Assembly (NCBI GenBank): GCA_015501595.1
Contig: JADNRX010000157.1
Span: 55,423-119,422 of the forward strand
Source of the DNA: Hymenopellis radicata
Taxonomy: Eukaryota > Basidiomycota > Agaricomycetes > Agaricales > Physalacriaceae
Length of the DNA: 64,000 nucleotides
Direction: 5' to 3'
A program made the translations under genes and the position numbers. The notes under the pieces are model-generated. The model searched no databases and was not told the DNA's origin. It saw only the letters and a list, made by a program, of their open reading frames with translations. Below are positions 23,758-35,520 of this stretch, in pieces (position 1 is the stretch's first letter; every line of letters starts with the position of its first letter).

Positions 23758-24395
23758 CTGGTGTCTTTGTGGCAACATCTCAGACGCCGCTTCGCCTCAT
23801 CTGGGATACTGCCAGTCCGTGGTTAGGGTGGTCATTTAATTCATACCACTCGTAAATCTGCCTATTCCAGCCTGAAAATTTCAGGCGTTCATCTCATGCA
23901 TCTTATCTTCGAAGTATATCTACTGCCCATCTATCTTACAGAATATCAATACGTGCTCTTGGCACGGAGGAGACTGAATGGTGGCGATCGATGCGCTGTT
24001 TTCGCTCTGAGTCTTCATGAGTCACTTCATCGTACTGAAGACTCAGTTGCCCTCTGATATTGATTCTTCAAGCTGGTATACCAGCTTACATGATATATAC
24101 ATCTATTAGAGCCTGCCCGGGAATTTCTAACGTGTGGTAGGCCCGATTGACGTCGAAATAATGAGGTGCAAGTAAAAATGGCCCCATCAAACATGAAATG
24201 GCTTTCCTTCTGTCCCCTCGACAGCTTACACCTCTGGCATACTCGAAGATAAGATGCATGAGATGAAACCCTGAAATTTTCAGGCCGCAATAGGCAGATT
24301 TACTAGTGGTATGAATTAAATAACCACTTGTATGTCACTAACCAATCCCAGATGAGGCGAAGCGGCGTCTGAGATGTTGGGCCACAAAGACACCG
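23758..24395. repeat. Imperfect inverted repeat, about 160-base arms
   Basis: Left arm about 23758-23918 and right arm about 24232-24395 are reverse complements with few differences; shared words include CAGACGCCGCTTCGCCTCA, ATTTAATTCATACCACT, CCTGAAAATTTCAG and CATGCATCTTATCTTCGA. The spacer is about 310 bases and itself contains a smaller hairpin (GAGTCTTCA / TGAAGACTC near 24011-24050). No transposase is encoded. It could be a non-autonomous foldback element or an inverted duplication just 3' of the clathrin gene. Confidence 0.75.
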
Positions 24396-24749
24396 TCACT
24401 GATAGGACCCTCGAACAAGTGAATATGAATATCGACGATGCTTTGATCCGCCGTAGATCTTGCGGTCACCGCGGGACGGAGAAGCGCGTTACGGGCATCA
24501 GAGTGCATGTGGTGCTTTCTTGTTCCACTTTTGTGCTCATCCTCTTTTAATTCGAGCTGTTTCAAGTTTCATTCTCGGCATTGGTATGTGTATAGTATCC
24601 AAACTAATAATAGGAGGCGGGACCGCTGAGCAAGCAGCCATGCAAGCCGGTCGGTTGAGTTTAAGCGCTTGAGGATGGGCGAAATGGCTTGACAAGAGAC
24701 GGATTAGTACTGATTCTGAATGAAGAAATCGTCATCGATGTACACATCA

Positions 24750-25426
24750 GGGGAACCAAATTTCGGCAGCGGAGGAAATAGCTGAGGAAAGAATTCGAGG
24801 AAATTCAATTTCCTCAGTGTGTTCCCCAGCCGAGGAAATCAGATTTCCTCAAATGGGAAAGATACTGAGGAAATCAAATTTTCCCGGCAGTTTCCTCAAT
24901 GCTTTCCTCAGGCTGACGTAATCTGATTTCCTCGGCGACTTCCTCAATGAGTTCCTCAGCTGAGGAAGTCAGATTTCCTCAGGCTAGGAAATCACTGGGG
25001 AAGTCAGATTTCCTTGACGCTTTCCTTGTATGAGGAAATTTAATTTCCTCACTGTGTTACGGGCATGATACTTACCTTTTATCGACCCATCCCCCGTTGA
25101 TGTGGCATGCCACTGATCCCGTCCTCGAGGAAATTTGATTTCCTCGTGCGAGGAAAGCGACGAGGAAATCTGACTTCCCCAGTGATTTCCTAGGCTGAGG
25201 AAATCTGACTTCCTCAGCTGAGGAACTCATTAAGGAAGTCGCCGAGGAAATCAGATTACGTCAGCCTGAGGAAAGCATTGAGGAAACTGCCGGGAAAATT
25301 TGATTTCCTCAGTATCTTTCCCATTTGAGGAAATCTGATTTCCTCGGCTGGGGAACACACTGAGGAAATTGAATTTCTCGAATTCTTTCCTCAGCTATTT
25401 CCTCCGCTGCCGAAATTTGGTTCCCC
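24750..25426. mobile_element. Foldback element of GAGGAAA/TTTCCTC palindromes
   Basis: Starts GGGGAACCAAATTTCGGCAG and ends with its exact complement. Arms of about 300 bases (24750-25050 and 25127-25426) pair almost base for base. Each arm is itself a string of short palindromes of the type GAGGAAATCAGATTTCCTC and GAGGAAGTCAGATTTCCTC. The spacer (25051-25126) holds a perfect 12-base palindrome GTGGCATGCCAC (25102-25113). No ORF is carried and I see no convincing target-site duplication. This is what a long hairpin MITE or foldback transposon looks like. Confidence 0.8.
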
Positions 25427-26369
25427 CGTTGTGGTAGAGAACGGTCAGCTTGTAGCTGCGAATTTCTTGTGAAGATATGGTGATCCATAAATGTGGCGCA
25501 TAGCAATAGAAGGCATTGGGGGGCAGGAGAAAAATTCCGAGTCGAGTGGTCGACTCCTTGAAGACGTCAGAAGCTATCGATAAACAGAGTCAGTAGGTCC
25601 AAGGTATGTTTGTTGGTCGAATTCGAGCGGTCGGCTTGCGGAAACAACAGAACGATAAATAGTGATCGATACAGCAAGACGTCAGAGCTGTGGCGCGTAT
25701 CGTTGAAAGTGTGTGCTTGAAATGAGAATCGAGGTAATCGTGCGGTCGGCTTGAAGGATGTAATCGCGAGGTGCTGCGAGAGAGGATCAACTCATGAGCG
25801 GAATAAAGAGAGTCTATCGATTCGAGCTAACTGTCAGTCGTGTGTATTTGAGACGTGTCTTGACCGAGTAGTTGTCATCGTAGAGCGCGTTAGAGCAAGG
25901 GTGGCAGTAAGTAGTCGGTTAGCGGTGCGGATGCAAACAAAGATGTGGATTATTGTTGTGGGATGCGCTGCCTTCTAGTATACAAACGGTGGTCCAGGGC
26001 TGTGAGACCTAAATTTGGATACTGGTCCATCGTTCTGGTCTTTTGACTGCTCGAAGTTGACGATCCAGGTAATGCCCTGTGTGGCGCTTCAGGGTCGCCA
26101 TTGAGACTGGGCTATTTCAAGTAACCAATGTCAGTAGCAATTGTCCGCCAACAATGACAAAAGAAGTCGTCGACTCATGGACTAATGTCCCCCGCGACGT
26201 TCCCGAAAGCGACCGTGAATTGCGAAATACGAAGTGCGGTAATTATACATGAGTAAGATACAGACAGGTATGTTGGGTATACAGGTGGTATATGACTAGC
26301 GCGTACAACGCGTTCCAATACAGCTAAATGATAGTGGCAAACAGTAGTTTGTTGAGGTCCAAGTGATCG
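25427..26369. other. Intergenic region, no gene recognised
   Basis: About 940 bases after the foldback element and before the 3' end of the transcription-factor gene. Short ORFs on both strands lack any recognisable domain. Confidence 0.4.
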
Positions 26370-28580
26370 TTAAGAGTTCATCGAACTCTGGATGTGCGGG
26401 TAGAGCAAAGCTTCTACGATGCCAAGTTGCGAGTCTAAAAAAGAGACCACATCATTAGCCAACTCGAAAACGTAGCCCGGCCGACTCAAAAACTCACCCA
26501 TCAAGGGATTATTCACATTCATCTTGCGCACACAATCGACGGTGCGCTGAGCAGTTTCGTTCATAACGGTTTCGTGCACTGCAAGGAACTCCGTCCCGAC
26601 GAGTGTTCCGCAGGCGTCACGGGCGGCCCTTGTTTCCCGGATGTCTTCTGACAGCATTTCGGCAGAAAGGACGCACAGCGTCCCCACGATCGGACAAGAA
26701 AGACAGGCCCCGTCGTTGAGCGCGGAAAGCGTGGCCTGGATAGAGTCGCAGCACGCCCTCTTCGAATCAATCGAAGAAGAACACGACATGTGGAGGAGCT
26801 TCGTCTTTGCGCAATGGAGCATCGCGCGGGCGATGTACAGACTAGGATAGTCGTCCTGTGTGTACGTTGGGTCGTCCATCTTACCGAGTTCGCTCCCGAT
26901 AGCATGTTCAAGAGCGCGCTTAAAGTTTGTATACTTGTGAAGCTCTTGTTCAGTAAAATCTGACATTTGATCAGATACATAGAGCTGAACCTGGACCGCG
27001 GACATACTTGGAGACCATCGACTGGCGAGATGAACACTCCGCTGCAGGATCGTCAGAGCCCTCATTTTAAGCGCTGTCGGGGACATAAACTGATAGAACT
27101 CGTTGCCATTGTCCGGAGGAAAGATGTTCTGGAAAGTGCATTCATTCGCTTGGGGAATGATGCCCTACAAAACCATTAAGTTAGTCCTGAGCATCTGCCA
27201 CATATTACGGGATGCTCACCAGCTCGTACTCGGACATCATCAAAGGCCATGGAGCATCGATGTCTTTTTCAGCGGGTTCGAAGGCACCGAAGCACCTTTC
27301 CTTATTGGTGATCGACAAGCACTTTCGGAGGTAGAGCGTGGCCCAGAACCCATTTATCGCTTCGCCCTGGTCGATACTGTCAGAAACTGGGATATCGAAC
27401 TCCCGCGCGCGACTCGACAGTGTCTTGTGGAGCCCATGAGAAATGGCTAATGACATGGCCCCATTTGCGTGGTACTGTGCTTCAGCAAGACGGTTCGCCC
27501 GTAGGAAGTAGGTACCCAAAAGGACTTCGGCCTGGATGACCTGAAGAACCTGATAGGTACCCGTGAAGCCGGAGATGTCTGGACTAATGTTACCCAACGC
27601 TTCACGGAGGAAAGAAGCCTCGAGGTCCCACATCTGTGAGAGGTTTGCACTCCACAGATAGACGCTGTTCAGCAGCGAAGAACATAGCTGCCGGTTTGGA
27701 TCGCCCGAGTAAAGAGAAGACTGGAAACGTGGAATGTTGAGGAAGAAGACGAATTGCGGACACTGCGTTAGGAAAGTGTGAAGCAATATCTCGGAGTCGA
27801 CAACATTGAGCTCGGGCGTGTCCTATAGTCAAAGAACGTGTTAATTGATAGAGTTATCGGACGCTAAAGCAAAGCAGCGCACCATGAAAGTGGTAAATGT
27901 GGCGGGAGCGGAAAATGAACTCCTGCCGGCGCTACTGGGCGTGTCTGACGAGGATGAGAACTGATATCAAGGCCTGGGAATAGACACTCACTAGACCCGG
28001 AATCTCTCTGTGAGCCTCCATCCGAGTCCGCGTATGAGTAGAAAAGCGTCTGAGGCGCCTCCGGAGAAAGAGTGAGAGAAGAAGAAAACGGCTCCTGGAC
28101 CTCAAGCTCTTGGACCTGGGACTGAAGCCGAACGAGTGTTTCTTGGAGCAATCTCGTTCGAGAAGGCGAATCCGTGTACTCGCATTCACCTTCACGCGGT
28201 ATTCGCACGCACTGTCCGCAGACTGGTCGCGCGCCGTCGCATTTCTATTGTGGCATAACATAAGACGCGAGCATAACACACGAGGCACCAAGAACAGACA
28301 CGCACGATCTTCAGGTGTCTGATGGAAGTAAGAATCCAATTCAGTTAAACACTTAATTTGCCGGGTGGACGTGAAACGACATACCTGCAGTTGTTGCACG
28401 CCTTGCCTCGTCCGAGAGGCTGAGCGCGGGCCGCTTCACGTATCCCGACTTCATTGTGGAAGGGGGAATCGACCGAAGTGATAATGGTTGCTGCCTCGTC
28501 TCTGCCTAATATATAGGACGCTGATCCCAACCGGTATCTGACAGGGCGCGTTCCCGTGACTTGGCGGTGATTTGTTCCAT
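26370..28580 (-). CDS. Zn2Cys6 transcription factor with fungal TF middle domain
   Basis: The start ATG at 28578-28580 (MEQITAKSRERALSD) joins through a short intron to TIITSVDSPFHNEVGIR and the DNA-binding cluster. Spliced, the cluster is CNNCRHLKIKCDGARPVC with GQC and EGEC following: C-x2-C-x6-C-x6-C-x2-C-x8-C, two introns interrupting it. A linker helix LLQETLVRLQSQVQELE is a likely dimerisation coiled coil. The middle domain shows the fungal-specific TF pattern: ILLHTFLTQCPQFVFFLN, QVIQAEVLLGTYFLRANR, YHANGAMSLAISHGLHK, INGFWATLYLRKCLSI. The C-terminal part ends PHIQSSMNS-stop. It is a nuclear regulator with unknown targets; no metabolic cluster adjoins it. The first intron is only about 41 bases, so the start is less sure than the cluster. 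Confidence 0.82.
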
Positions 28581-29421
28581 CGTACTAATTTTTTTTCAAA
28601 AAAAAACGACAGGCACCGCTCCTTCGAGGCTAGTAAGGACCTTCACCTGCGCAAAATACACGCCTCTTATGAATTAGTGAGCTTGGAATGCAGGCGAAAT
28701 ACAGCATTTACCTGCACTTTCGTCAGCACGCGCGCGGCGGCTGCCGACGAACAACACAGCACTCGGTCGGTCCTTATGCCAGTTATGGATAGTCACGACG
28801 CCCAACAGATGCGCAGCGGTACGAAGAGCGCGCAGGTCACCAGGAGACTGTGGTGGTTCCTGTTCGCGAAGACTACGATCTTGACCATCAAGAAGCCAAC
28901 TTGACTTTTTTATCATGATGCAGAATCAATCCTGGAAACCCGATAAGAACTATCGATGGCTAGAGAGAGTAGAAAGCACACCAGTCGCTATGAATTTCCA
29001 AGGATTTCTATATTTCGGAATGGGATTGCTATAAAGTGAAGATTCGTGTTCATGGCTCGCAGTGAGGAGTTGGAGGTGCGTGTGTACACCGATTTAGGCT
29101 GCCGATCGTTGACTCGGCTCATCTCAACCCGAAAATTTTCTTCTATGTAGTTGGGTGGCTAGTGAATTATGGCTATGCGTGGATTAGCGCCGCGTGTCTT
29201 GCAGCGAAATAGCCGTAAATCAGTATTGCCATTATGATTGTGGACTATCAAGTTGCTAAAGAGATCTGACCCCCCATCGTCGGTAAAGAAAGTTCCGATT
29301 TGGGCTAGAGGACGCAGTAGAGATGATGTCCGGCTAGGCTAGCTCGGATCTTTCTACCCGCCAGCCGTTGAAGCAGGATAAACTACAACGAACGGCAACT
29401 ACCAAGAAAACCATCACATCG
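28581..29421. other. Intergenic region, no gene recognised
   Basis: About 840 bases. It includes an AT homopolymer stretch at 28588-28606 upstream of the transcription factor and otherwise has no credible coding frame. Confidence 0.4.
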
Positions 29422-31269
29422 CTATAGATAATCAAGGAAACCCTGAAGCTTGCGAGCCACGCGAGGCGGGAACTTGAACGCATTCAGTTTGATCCCGAAT
29501 GTTCGGACTATGCGTGATATCCCTTCTTGGAGCCCCTCCGCCATCCTCCCAAGAATTTCTGCGGCTTTCTGCCTCTCCTCCTCATCTCCCGACGGCATGT
29601 CACGCTGGTACGCCTCAATCTCGTCCAGAAAAACGCACATTGCTTCTAGAACTTTTGGTATGTCTCGCTGGATGACACCGTACTTATCGTCAGTGAGCGA
29701 TGCGACAGTGATCCGCGATAGAACATCAACAATGAGCAAATCCAAGTCCCGCGTGGGCAGCAAGGACTCGACGATCTTGCTTGGGCGATCCTGCGTAAAC
29801 CACGGAGGCACCTTCAACTGAGGTATATAACGGGAAAGATTTGATGTGGGCGGCGGCTTCGGGATGACGCTCTTCAGAGCATCCGGGACTTCGGCCCCCG
29901 AGTTACCTGCGAGAGAGTTAATGACTTTCTGGACAGGGCTCTGGGCTTGTGCTCTAAATATCGGTTGATGAAGAGTTTTGAGTGGAGTGGAGGGTATGTT
30001 AACCTGCGGCGCGAGCGCCGTTGGCGTGAGGAGTGGGACGGCAGGCGGTACGCCACGTCTGAGAAAATGCTGATAATCCTGTCCGAGGGTGATCAACGAT
30101 TCGCGACACAGTGCGGGCCATAGAATAGAGGTGGAAGCAGTAAAGATCTTTGCTGGGGTAATCTCTGCATAAGCAAAGTATCGGAATACCATGTCAGAAG
30201 AGGAGACGCCCGAAACCACCGTTTCAGGTGACGATATGGAGATGGGTCGAGAAACGTATGAATCAAAGATCATCTCGGCGACTTCCCACATTGACAGTGT
30301 TGACCACGCGAGTACCCAAGCACGTCCGAGGAGAGCCAGATTTCGGAACAGTAGGATAAAAGAATAAGATCCTTTGGCGAAATGCGCCACAAAGGGCTTG
30401 AGTAGGGTTCGGATGAGAGGGAGGCGAAGGAATACGCGCAATACTGGGAATAGAGGAAGGGATAACGGGATTGACACCGTTGCGAGAACAGTGACCACGG
30501 TCATTACACGCATATAGTCGCCAAACGTGATTGGTTTGTTCGGGTGAGACGGCCATCGGAATACAAGGCGATCCATCATCGTACTCCGTAGTAGCGCCAC
30601 ACATGCCACGGAGAACTGTGAAAGGATGAGAAAGAGTAGACGACCATTAAGGTACGTTGGGTGTTTTCTGCAATATAATGGGTTTAAAATCCTGAACAAA
30701 AACCGCTATAGGTGCTTACTTTGACTTGACAAAGATATTTAGTCGCGGATCCGTCGCCTCGCTCGTGCGAGAGACGAAGACGTGCAAGGCGGTAGCGCAG
30801 GCCGCGGAAAAGAGATATGTGATAAATGCTTGACGCGTACTACTTTGTCGCAGCGCGGCTTGAAGTGTTTTCAAAGGAGAAGTCTGGACGGACTGATGTG
30901 CTGTAGACCTATTCAGCAAGAATTCAGAATAGGACGCGTAGACTCGCCTGTCAAACACGACTTTCTCAACACGAGGACTGGAACAGCAGTGGTGAACCAC
31001 CCAACTACGGCGACTAGTATCACTGGCAGATTGAAAGGCATCGAAATGAGCCCTTGGACACCAATGTTCTGCAGGCCACCCAGAGTCCATATGTATAGTG
31101 CGACAACCTGAACCCATGCGAATGCCAAAGTAGAAAGAAAGATGTTGTAGGTGAGGCGGTGGCGGAGGACGGCTTTTACAGCGGGATCAAATGCTTTGGA
31201 TGGAGGCGGCACCAGCGGAGACGCCTTGGCGGAGAGGGTGGAGGGGATGGCTCGTATACGCGTCGTCAT
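29422..31269 (-). CDS. NDC1: Nucleoporin NDC1 (pore membrane protein)
   Basis: An integral membrane nucleoporin that anchors the nuclear pore complex and the spindle pole body. The ATG at 31267-31269 gives MTTRIRAIPSTLSA, then VLRHRLTYNIFLSTLAF, WVQVVALYIWTLGGLQN, LPVILVAVVGWFTTAVPV. An intron (about 30902-30954) joins to SPLKTLQAALRQSSTRQA and FITYLFSAACATALHVF. A second intron (about 30665-30718) joins HPTYLNGRLLFLILSQFS, MDRLVFRWPSHPNKPITFG and YMRVMTVVTVLATVSIPL. That makes six hydrophobic segments in the N-terminal half, the NDC1 layout. The soluble C-terminal half ends with conserved-looking SRIVRTFGIKLNAFKFPP and KLQGFLDYL-stop. It diverges from the ABC transporter with 107 bases between the ATGs. 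Confidence 0.85.
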
Positions 31270-31376
31270 CGTGGCGAACGACGACGAGAAGTTTACTGCT
31301 GTTTGGCTGGACAATTATACCTTGAATCCAGCTGACGTCATCGGGGAACGTTCGGCGACGACGACGCCTCTGTACG
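31270..31376. promoter_or_regulatory. Divergent promoter between NDC1 and the ABC transporter
   Basis: 107 bases between opposite start codons. Contains TGACGTCA at 31333-31340, a perfect CRE/ATF-type palindrome, and the GC-rich CGGGGAACGTTCGGCG. No TATA box seen. Confidence 0.5.
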
Positions 31377-34141
31377 ATGCTCTCGCCATGCCTGAGCTCG
31401 TTGCGCGTGTCCGCTCGGAACCCCGCCGTGCTCGCCGCCGCGCGTCGGCCACGGTCGACTCGACAATTCTCACATCCAACGTGGCATGCAGCTGGCTCGT
31501 TCCATGCATCGTCTAAGCTGACTTTCTTCACAACTCGACCCTACACGACACAGCCCAGTGAATCTCCCAAACCGGACCAGAAATCATCCATTCTATCAAG
31601 GATATTGCCCTCTTCATCATCCGAGACAACCTCCTCCTTCCGAAAAATTATTGCTCTCGCGAAACCAGAACGGAAACCACTGTCCATGGCGGTTGGCTTA
31701 CTCCTAGTCTCGTCAACAGTGTCTATGTCTATACCGTTCACCGTTGGCAAACTTATAGATTTCTTCTCTACTCCAAATCCGGTGTGTGATACAACTAAAC
31801 CCTCCGCATCTTAGTGAACCAACATCTCCATTAGCAAATTCCACTCGGTCTCTCAATATGGCAGGCTTCAGGTCTCATATTAGTGATGTTCACGGCCGGT
31901 GCAGTAGCAAATGCAGGGAGGGCAATGCTCATGAAGATGGCTGGTACGCTCCTTGTCCATTACCGGACTCGGGTATGTGCTGACGACGACAAGGCCAGCG
32001 AATTGTTGCAAGACTTCGAGAACAGACATATTCAGCATCTCTCCACCAGGAGGTCGAGTTTGTTGAGCGCAGTGAAGGCGATGTCCTCAGTCGGCTCAGT
32101 GTTGATACAAGTATTGTCGGAGAAAGGTACGTTCATGGTCTTCACGACGCGTCAAGTTTGCTCAGATCAGCAGTGTGACGCAGAACCTTTCTGATGGTTT
32201 TCGTGCCGTTGTAATGTCGACTGTAGGCCGTGAGTTCATTCCTGGTTTTCTCATCACTCAAAATAACCTGCTGTCACAGTGGGAGCTATGTTTTACGTGT
32301 CGCCTACATTGACAATGTTGATGTTGGCTGTAGTGCCACCAGTTTCCTTGGGAGCAGTGCGTGTTTTCGTAGATATTGACTTATCACACCAATATCATTC
32401 TTCCAGGTCTTCTACGGTCGCTACTTGAAAAAGCTTTCTCTACAAACACAAGAAGCTGTCGGTGAAATGACTAAGGTCGCGAATGAATCTCTTGCAGCCC
32501 TACGGACGGTTCAAGCCTATAACGCACAAAGCCAAGAAAAACAGAAATTTCATGAAAAAGTCCTCGATGTTTTGACCCTTGCGCGTCGTGAAGCTATAGC
32601 CAGCGGCATCTTCTTTGGGAGCACTGGATGGAGCGGAAATGTCACTTTGTTATGTCTCCTGGGCTATGGTACTTTTTCAATTTCCTCTAGGCGTTTCTGT
32701 TCTAATCCTCAAGCAGGCGGTACTCTAGTGTCTCGTGGAGAGATATCTGTGGGCGATTTGACAAGCCTTCTTCTGTACACTGTCTATGTGGGAAATGGGC
32801 TGCAAATGTTAACGTACTGCATCAAATTCTCTTTGCCCTGTTTAAACTCTGACAACCCTTTCACAGGTCGTTCTTTGTACGTGGCATTGTCTACTCCATA
32901 CTGACACCCTCCAATCGTATCGTAGGCTTCCATAATGCGCGGAATCGGGGCTGGCACTCGTATATTCGAATTACTGGACAGGACGCCTATCATCCCACCG
33001 GATAGTGGTGTGCCGGTTGACTCAAGTCGACGAGGCCTGCTCAAGTTTGAGAATGTTCGATTCGAATACCCCAGTCGAAAAGACACCGTAATCCTCAAGG
33101 ACCTCCATATCGAGGTCGGTGTTGGTGAAAGTGTTGCGGTTGTGTATGTAACTTCCGTGTTGTGGACAGTCTCAGAACTGATAGATTCTCGATAGTGGTC
33201 AGAGTGGAAGCGGAAAGTCTTCGATCCACTCTTTACTGCTCCGCTATTACGACCCTCTTGAAGGTCGGATCACTTTCGACGGGCAAGGTAGAGTGTCGTC
33301 AGTTTTAACTTTGCTCGGGTTTGACTGTTTTCAAGATATCAGGGACTTCACTGTAGCATCGTGGCGTAGCGTTATCGGCGTCGTACCTCAGGATCCAATT
33401 CTATTTAGTGGAACAATAGCCTCGAACATCGCGTACGGCAACCCCACCGCGACTCGTGAGCAGATAGAAGACGCCGCGAGGGAGGCTAATTGCGAGTTTG
33501 TCTGGGGGATGCCCAAAGGCTTTGATACTGAAAGTCAGTTCCTACAATGATCCACCCGAAGCCCATCTGACTCGCACTAGTTGGGCGCTTAAGTCTGAGT
33601 GGCGGGCAGCGACAGCGCTTAGCAATTGCGCGCGCATTGCTCAAGAAGCCCGCTATCCTCGCTCTGGACGAAGCTACAAGTTCATTGGACGCGACATCTG
33701 AACATCGGGTATACATCTTTCGTATCCCCGTTGAGTTAGCTTAACGCCCTTGGCCAGGTGAACGATGCTATCGACAAAATCCTTCGGTCACGGCAGACAA
33801 CGTGCTTATTTGTTGCCCATCGCCTGTCGACGATTGCTCGCGCCGAGCGTATTATTGTCCTCGAAGGTGAGTCTCTTCTTCTCCTGTGGATGCTATCTGA
33901 TTTGCTGTTTTAGGTGGTCGCATAACGGAGTCGGGAACTTACCGACAACTCGTGAGTATTCTTCTAGTGGTCGTGGCCTTTGCTTACGTGCGGCGCTTAG
34001 ATCCAACGGGCAGACTCGCGATTCCGTGCGCTGGTGGCTGCACAATTAGACGCTGCGGCCACCGAGGCTCATTCGACGCGGATCAAAGATGAAGAGGAGG
34101 AGGAAGTTGAGGATGAGGTTGTAGCCACCGCCACTGCGTAG
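31377..34141 (+). CDS. MDL1: Mitochondrial ABC half-transporter (MDL1/ABCB10 type)
   Basis: Likely exports peptides or other metabolites from the mitochondrial matrix. The first 50 residues are Arg/Ser-rich without acids ([18 protein letters not shown]), a mitochondrial presequence. The transmembrane domain includes [87 protein letters not shown] and [19 protein letters not shown]. The nucleotide-binding domain is complete after splicing: [21 protein letters not shown] start, Walker [10 protein letters not shown] (about 33200), Q-loop [17 protein letters not shown], signature LSGGQRQR (about 33595), Walker [14 protein letters not shown]-loop [12 protein letters not shown]. Ten or more short introns interrupt it. 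The acidic C-terminus ends TATA-stop at 34141. MDL1 versus MDL2 cannot be separated by eye. Confidence 0.9.
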
Positions 34142-34329
34142 ACTCTTGGGCATATATAATAGATTATCCATACAACTTGTATTAACAGTCATGATGAGGA
34201 CGCATATATCAATAGTAATCTTATATCCGCTCAAGCATTTAAATCACAAGTGGTGTTGTACATGTACATTCCGTCAGACAAGATGATGATGACGCGCGCA
34301 AGAAGTTGTTGTTGTACATACGGGAGACT

Positions 34330-35344
34330 TCATGCTCCTCGCACTCTCTGGTACTTGACGCCAAAGCATAGTAGAATCAAATTTATGTTCTTATCTTTCG
34401 AATCCGAGGCGCCGAGCTCATAATCCGCTGCTAAGGCTTTGCTGCTCTTGACTGCCACGAAGAAGTTCAGAATGATCTTATCTCGGAACACAAAACGGAA
34501 GGGTAGGCTCACCATCGAGTCGGAAGAGGTCACCGAGAGTGGCGGGGAAGTGGGCACTGACATCGCCTTCGCCGTGCTTCATGTAGATCGTCCTGAGCGG
34601 TTCGTTGTCGTCTCTCGGTGAGAGCAGATCGGCGTTGGCGCGCAGGCTCTCCCTACGACAGGATAAGTTGGAACTTGGCTACAGGGGGGATAGATACTGG
34701 AACACAGACAAGTTGTGTAGCCTCCGGCGTTCGATCTCGAGTTGCTTCGTGTTCTTCTCCAGCTCGTCCTGGCGTGCAGAAGGGATGTACCGATCTTCGA
34801 GATACGTCCTCACTTCTTCGTCCACGAGGGCGTCGATGACCAGCGCAATTTCCTCTTCGACTAGGGCAAAAAATGTCATGATAAGGCGTCTCAGTCTCTC
34901 GGCTGAGGGCTTACCTTCCTGCCTCAGGTGCTCGATGACCTTCTCTTCAAGAAAATCCTTGATGAGCACTAGTAGTACAAGTGGGGATCAGAAAAGCGCT
35001 TAGCAGCATACGAGGAGGGAGGAGGCTGACGTCTAATCTCCTTCATCTCGTGCGTGTGCTGGCCGTCAAGCTCCCCGATATCCATGTCGAGCCTGTGGAT
35101 GCCTCAGCTCGATTAGCAATCGAACACCATACTTACTGCTTGATCTGCCTCGCTGCGTCTGAACTGTCGTCTGAAAAGTTGGTGTGAATAGCGTCGTCGA
35201 GCATCTTTTCCCACTTGACGGTCTACATTAGACAACGAAATGTCTGCAGTCATCGAAAGCTCGTACCGAGGAGCGCGCGTGTGCGTGTGCGGTGGCCATG
35301 GTATTAGCTGGATTGGTTCTCACAGACGTCGCGGGGGCAGCCAT
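34330..35344 (-). CDS. Coiled-coil hypothetical protein
   Basis: The ATG at 35342-35344 gives MAAPATSVRTNPANTMA. Exons then read TVKWEKMLDDAIHTNFSDD, SDAARQIKQ, LDMDIGELDGQHTHEMKE, IKDFLEEKVIEHLRQE, VEEEIALVIDALVDEEV, YLEDRYIPSARQDELEK, TKQLEIERRRLHNL, GESLRANADLLSPRDD, YMKHGEGDVSAHFPATLG. The last exon is VKSSKALAADYELGASDSK to a stop at 34330. About six introns are required and all keep frame, which supports the model. The protein is acidic, about 265 residues, with a central helical coiled-coil region. I do not recognise the family. The 190-base gap to the ABC transporter end makes the two genes convergent. Confidence 0.6.
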
Positions 35345-35520
35345 GATTTGAAGCCTTGAACGCCTTATATGAAGCCGTGGTAAAGAGTTGGAAGTGATTC
35401 GATATCACCACGAGGCGTCAGCGTGTTCGGGGCGCTTAAGAACCCAGATAGAATTAGAATTATACTAGTGAAGCGCGAGCGCTCCGTGGCATGATGCGTG
35501 GTCTCGTGGATACATAACCT

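Noticed and set aside
24750..25426. CRISPR-like array of repeated GAGGAAA units
   Set aside because: The units are themselves palindromic, spacers are irregular, arms are mirror images, and the host is a eukaryote; a foldback element explains it.
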